Of a stretch of DNA of 13,230 nucleotides, positions 12,721-13,230 are shown piece after piece. The notes under the pieces are model-generated. The model was not told where the DNA came from and did not search any database. It saw only the letters and a list, made by a program, of their open reading frames with translations. Every line of letters begins with the position of its first letter. Position 1 is the stretch's first letter. Both the position numbers and the translations under genes were made by a program. The DNA comes from Deltaproteobacteria bacterium. Lineage in GTDB: Bacteria; Desulfobacterota; Binatia; UBA9968. The DNA lies in NCBI GenBank assembly GCA_016844625.1, contig JAERMN010000038.1:1-13230 (forward strand). Reading direction: 5' to 3'.

Positions 12721-12862
12721 CCTGTCAGTCTCTCCTTGCGAACAGATATCTAAAGGAAAATCCGATCAGCGAGCGCTTTAGCAGTTAGCCCCATGTTCGG
12801 TAGCCATTAGCAGTTCAATTCTCAGGGTCAAAGACCATAACATTCTCTAATAGGAGGAGAAC

Positions 12863-13163
12863 ATGGGTAGTAAATTATGAATATGGCACGGTGGAATCGG
12901 CCAGCGTGATTTCCGATAAGTTCACCGGTCAATCGCGCGGCTTCGGCTTTGTCGAGATGAGCTCGAGCAGCGAAGCGCAAAAGGCCATTGAGACCCTCAA
13001 CGGCACACAGTTCGAAGGACGCTCGTTAACGGTTAACGAGGCCAAGCCGATGGCGAAGCGTGAAGGCTTCGGCGGCGGTGGTGGTGGTGGTGGTGGCAAT
13101 CGTGGCGGTGGTGGCGGCCGTGGTGGTAGTCGTGACGGCGGTGGCCGGGGCAATCGCTGGTAG
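12863..13163 (+). pseudogene. RRM (glycine-rich) RNA-binding protein gene with an internal out-of-frame deletion
   Basis: AGGAGGAGA (12852-12860) and ATG at 12863 give MGSKL and then a stop at 12878. Bacterial RRM proteins start just this way and continue YVGNL (RNP2). In a second frame the sequence resumes as EYGTVESASVISDK (from about 12879), then RGFGFVEM (RNP1), the rest of the RRM, and a glycine/arginine-rich tail. The part normally between KLY and EYG, roughly 19 codons with the first beta strand, RNP2 and first helix, is missing, and the frames do not join. Translation from GTG 12891 would give a 90-aa partial RRM without RNP2, with no ribosome binding site of its own. Such proteins are RNA chaperones, often cold-inducible. 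Control signals look intact, so the break is recent or an assembly/sequencing error. Confidence 0.75.
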
Positions 13164-13186
13164 TTTTTCTCTAACGAATTAACTGC

Positions 13187-13217
13187 AAAAAGGGCAACCA
13201 TCCGGTTGCCCTTTTTT
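13187..13217 (+). terminator. Rho-independent terminator of the RRM gene
   Basis: GGGCAACC (13192-13199) and GGTTGCCC (13204-13211) form a perfect 8-bp stem with loop atcc, followed by six T and preceded by five A that extend the stem. It starts 24 bases after the RRM stop codon. With A and T runs on both sides it could also act on leftward transcription from outside the window. The arm word is also used at 1598-1605 and 8199-8205. Confidence 0.92.
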
Positions 13218-13230
13218 GTTGGTTGCGCAG

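Larger units (their letters stand above)
12519..12862. other. Divergent promoter region and RRM-gene leader
   Basis: These 344 bases separate the leftward binding-protein gene from the rightward RRM gene. They contain one promoter-like site for each direction (12557-12585 and 12634-12662), a stem-loop (12684-12720), and a repeated ttagcagtt at 12778-12786 and 12807-12815. No gene is evident, and none of the word-array repeats found in most other gaps is present. Confidence 0.7.

Noticed and set aside
12877..12909. Short frame starting at ATG 12877, possible translational recoding to rescue the RRM protein
   Set aside because: It ends after ten codons and is not the RRM frame. No slippery sequence is visible, and coding for about 19 conserved residues is absent, which frameshifting cannot restore.
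13078..13140. ggtggtggt-rich stretch as an independent microsatellite
   Set aside because: It encodes the expected glycine-rich tail of RRM RNA-binding proteins, in frame with the domain.

Overview
The window looks like chromosomal DNA of a GC-rich, free-living, Gram-negative bacterium known mainly from environmental genomes. Signs are Shine-Dalgarno-led genes, a SPOR-domain envelope protein, an NMT1/THI5-type periplasmic binding protein, a UbiD decarboxylase, tandem carboxymuconolactone-decarboxylase-like proteins and a bacterial RRM protein. The mix, together with intergenic repeats of the kind that yield spurious 'FTTKDTK' peptides, resembles uncultured Deltaproteobacteria or Binatota/Tectomicrobia-like lineages. 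That placement is inference. I saw no phage genes, transposase, CRISPR array, tRNA or rRNA.

Layout: a left-truncated M24 peptidase-like gene (+, 2-1219); a 557-bp repeat-filled gap; a gene fusing a GIY-YIG-like domain, a membrane helix and a SPOR domain (+, 1777-2856); two paralogous CMD/AhpD-like genes (-, 2997-3536 and 3719-4258); a kynurenine-formamidase-like alpha/beta hydrolase (-, 4585-5514); a crotonase-family gene and a DEDD-type exonuclease gene (+, 6007-7517); a gamma-carbonic-anhydrase-family protein (-, 7595-8119); a UbiD decarboxylase (-, 8287-9726); a divergent carboxyltransferase-domain protein (-, 9953-11446); an ABC substrate-binding protein (-, 11538-12518); then, divergently, a broken RRM RNA-binding-protein gene (+, 12863-13163) with a promoter-like site, a structured leader and a clear intrinsic terminator.

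The metabolic genes (decarboxylase, crotonase, carboxyltransferase, hydrolase, CMD pair, solute-binding protein) suggest breakdown of aromatic or other organic acids. They do not form one tight operon: almost every gap holds repeats, and strands switch several times.

The most unusual content is between the genes. The gaps carry inverted repeats whose arms are short tandem arrays of 7-9 nt words. Elements are nested inside one another. A discrete 24-nt module sits in one arm of three different elements, while the opposite arm or a sibling copy is empty; removing exactly 24 nt restores gapless alignment each time. One 64-bp segment occurs twice without a mismatch, each time just after a stop codon. 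A second kind of element is a double hairpin whose outer ends can also pair. I judge this layered repeat system the best candidate for something poorly described. The GIY-YIG/SPOR fusion and the internally deleted RRM gene are the next most interesting.
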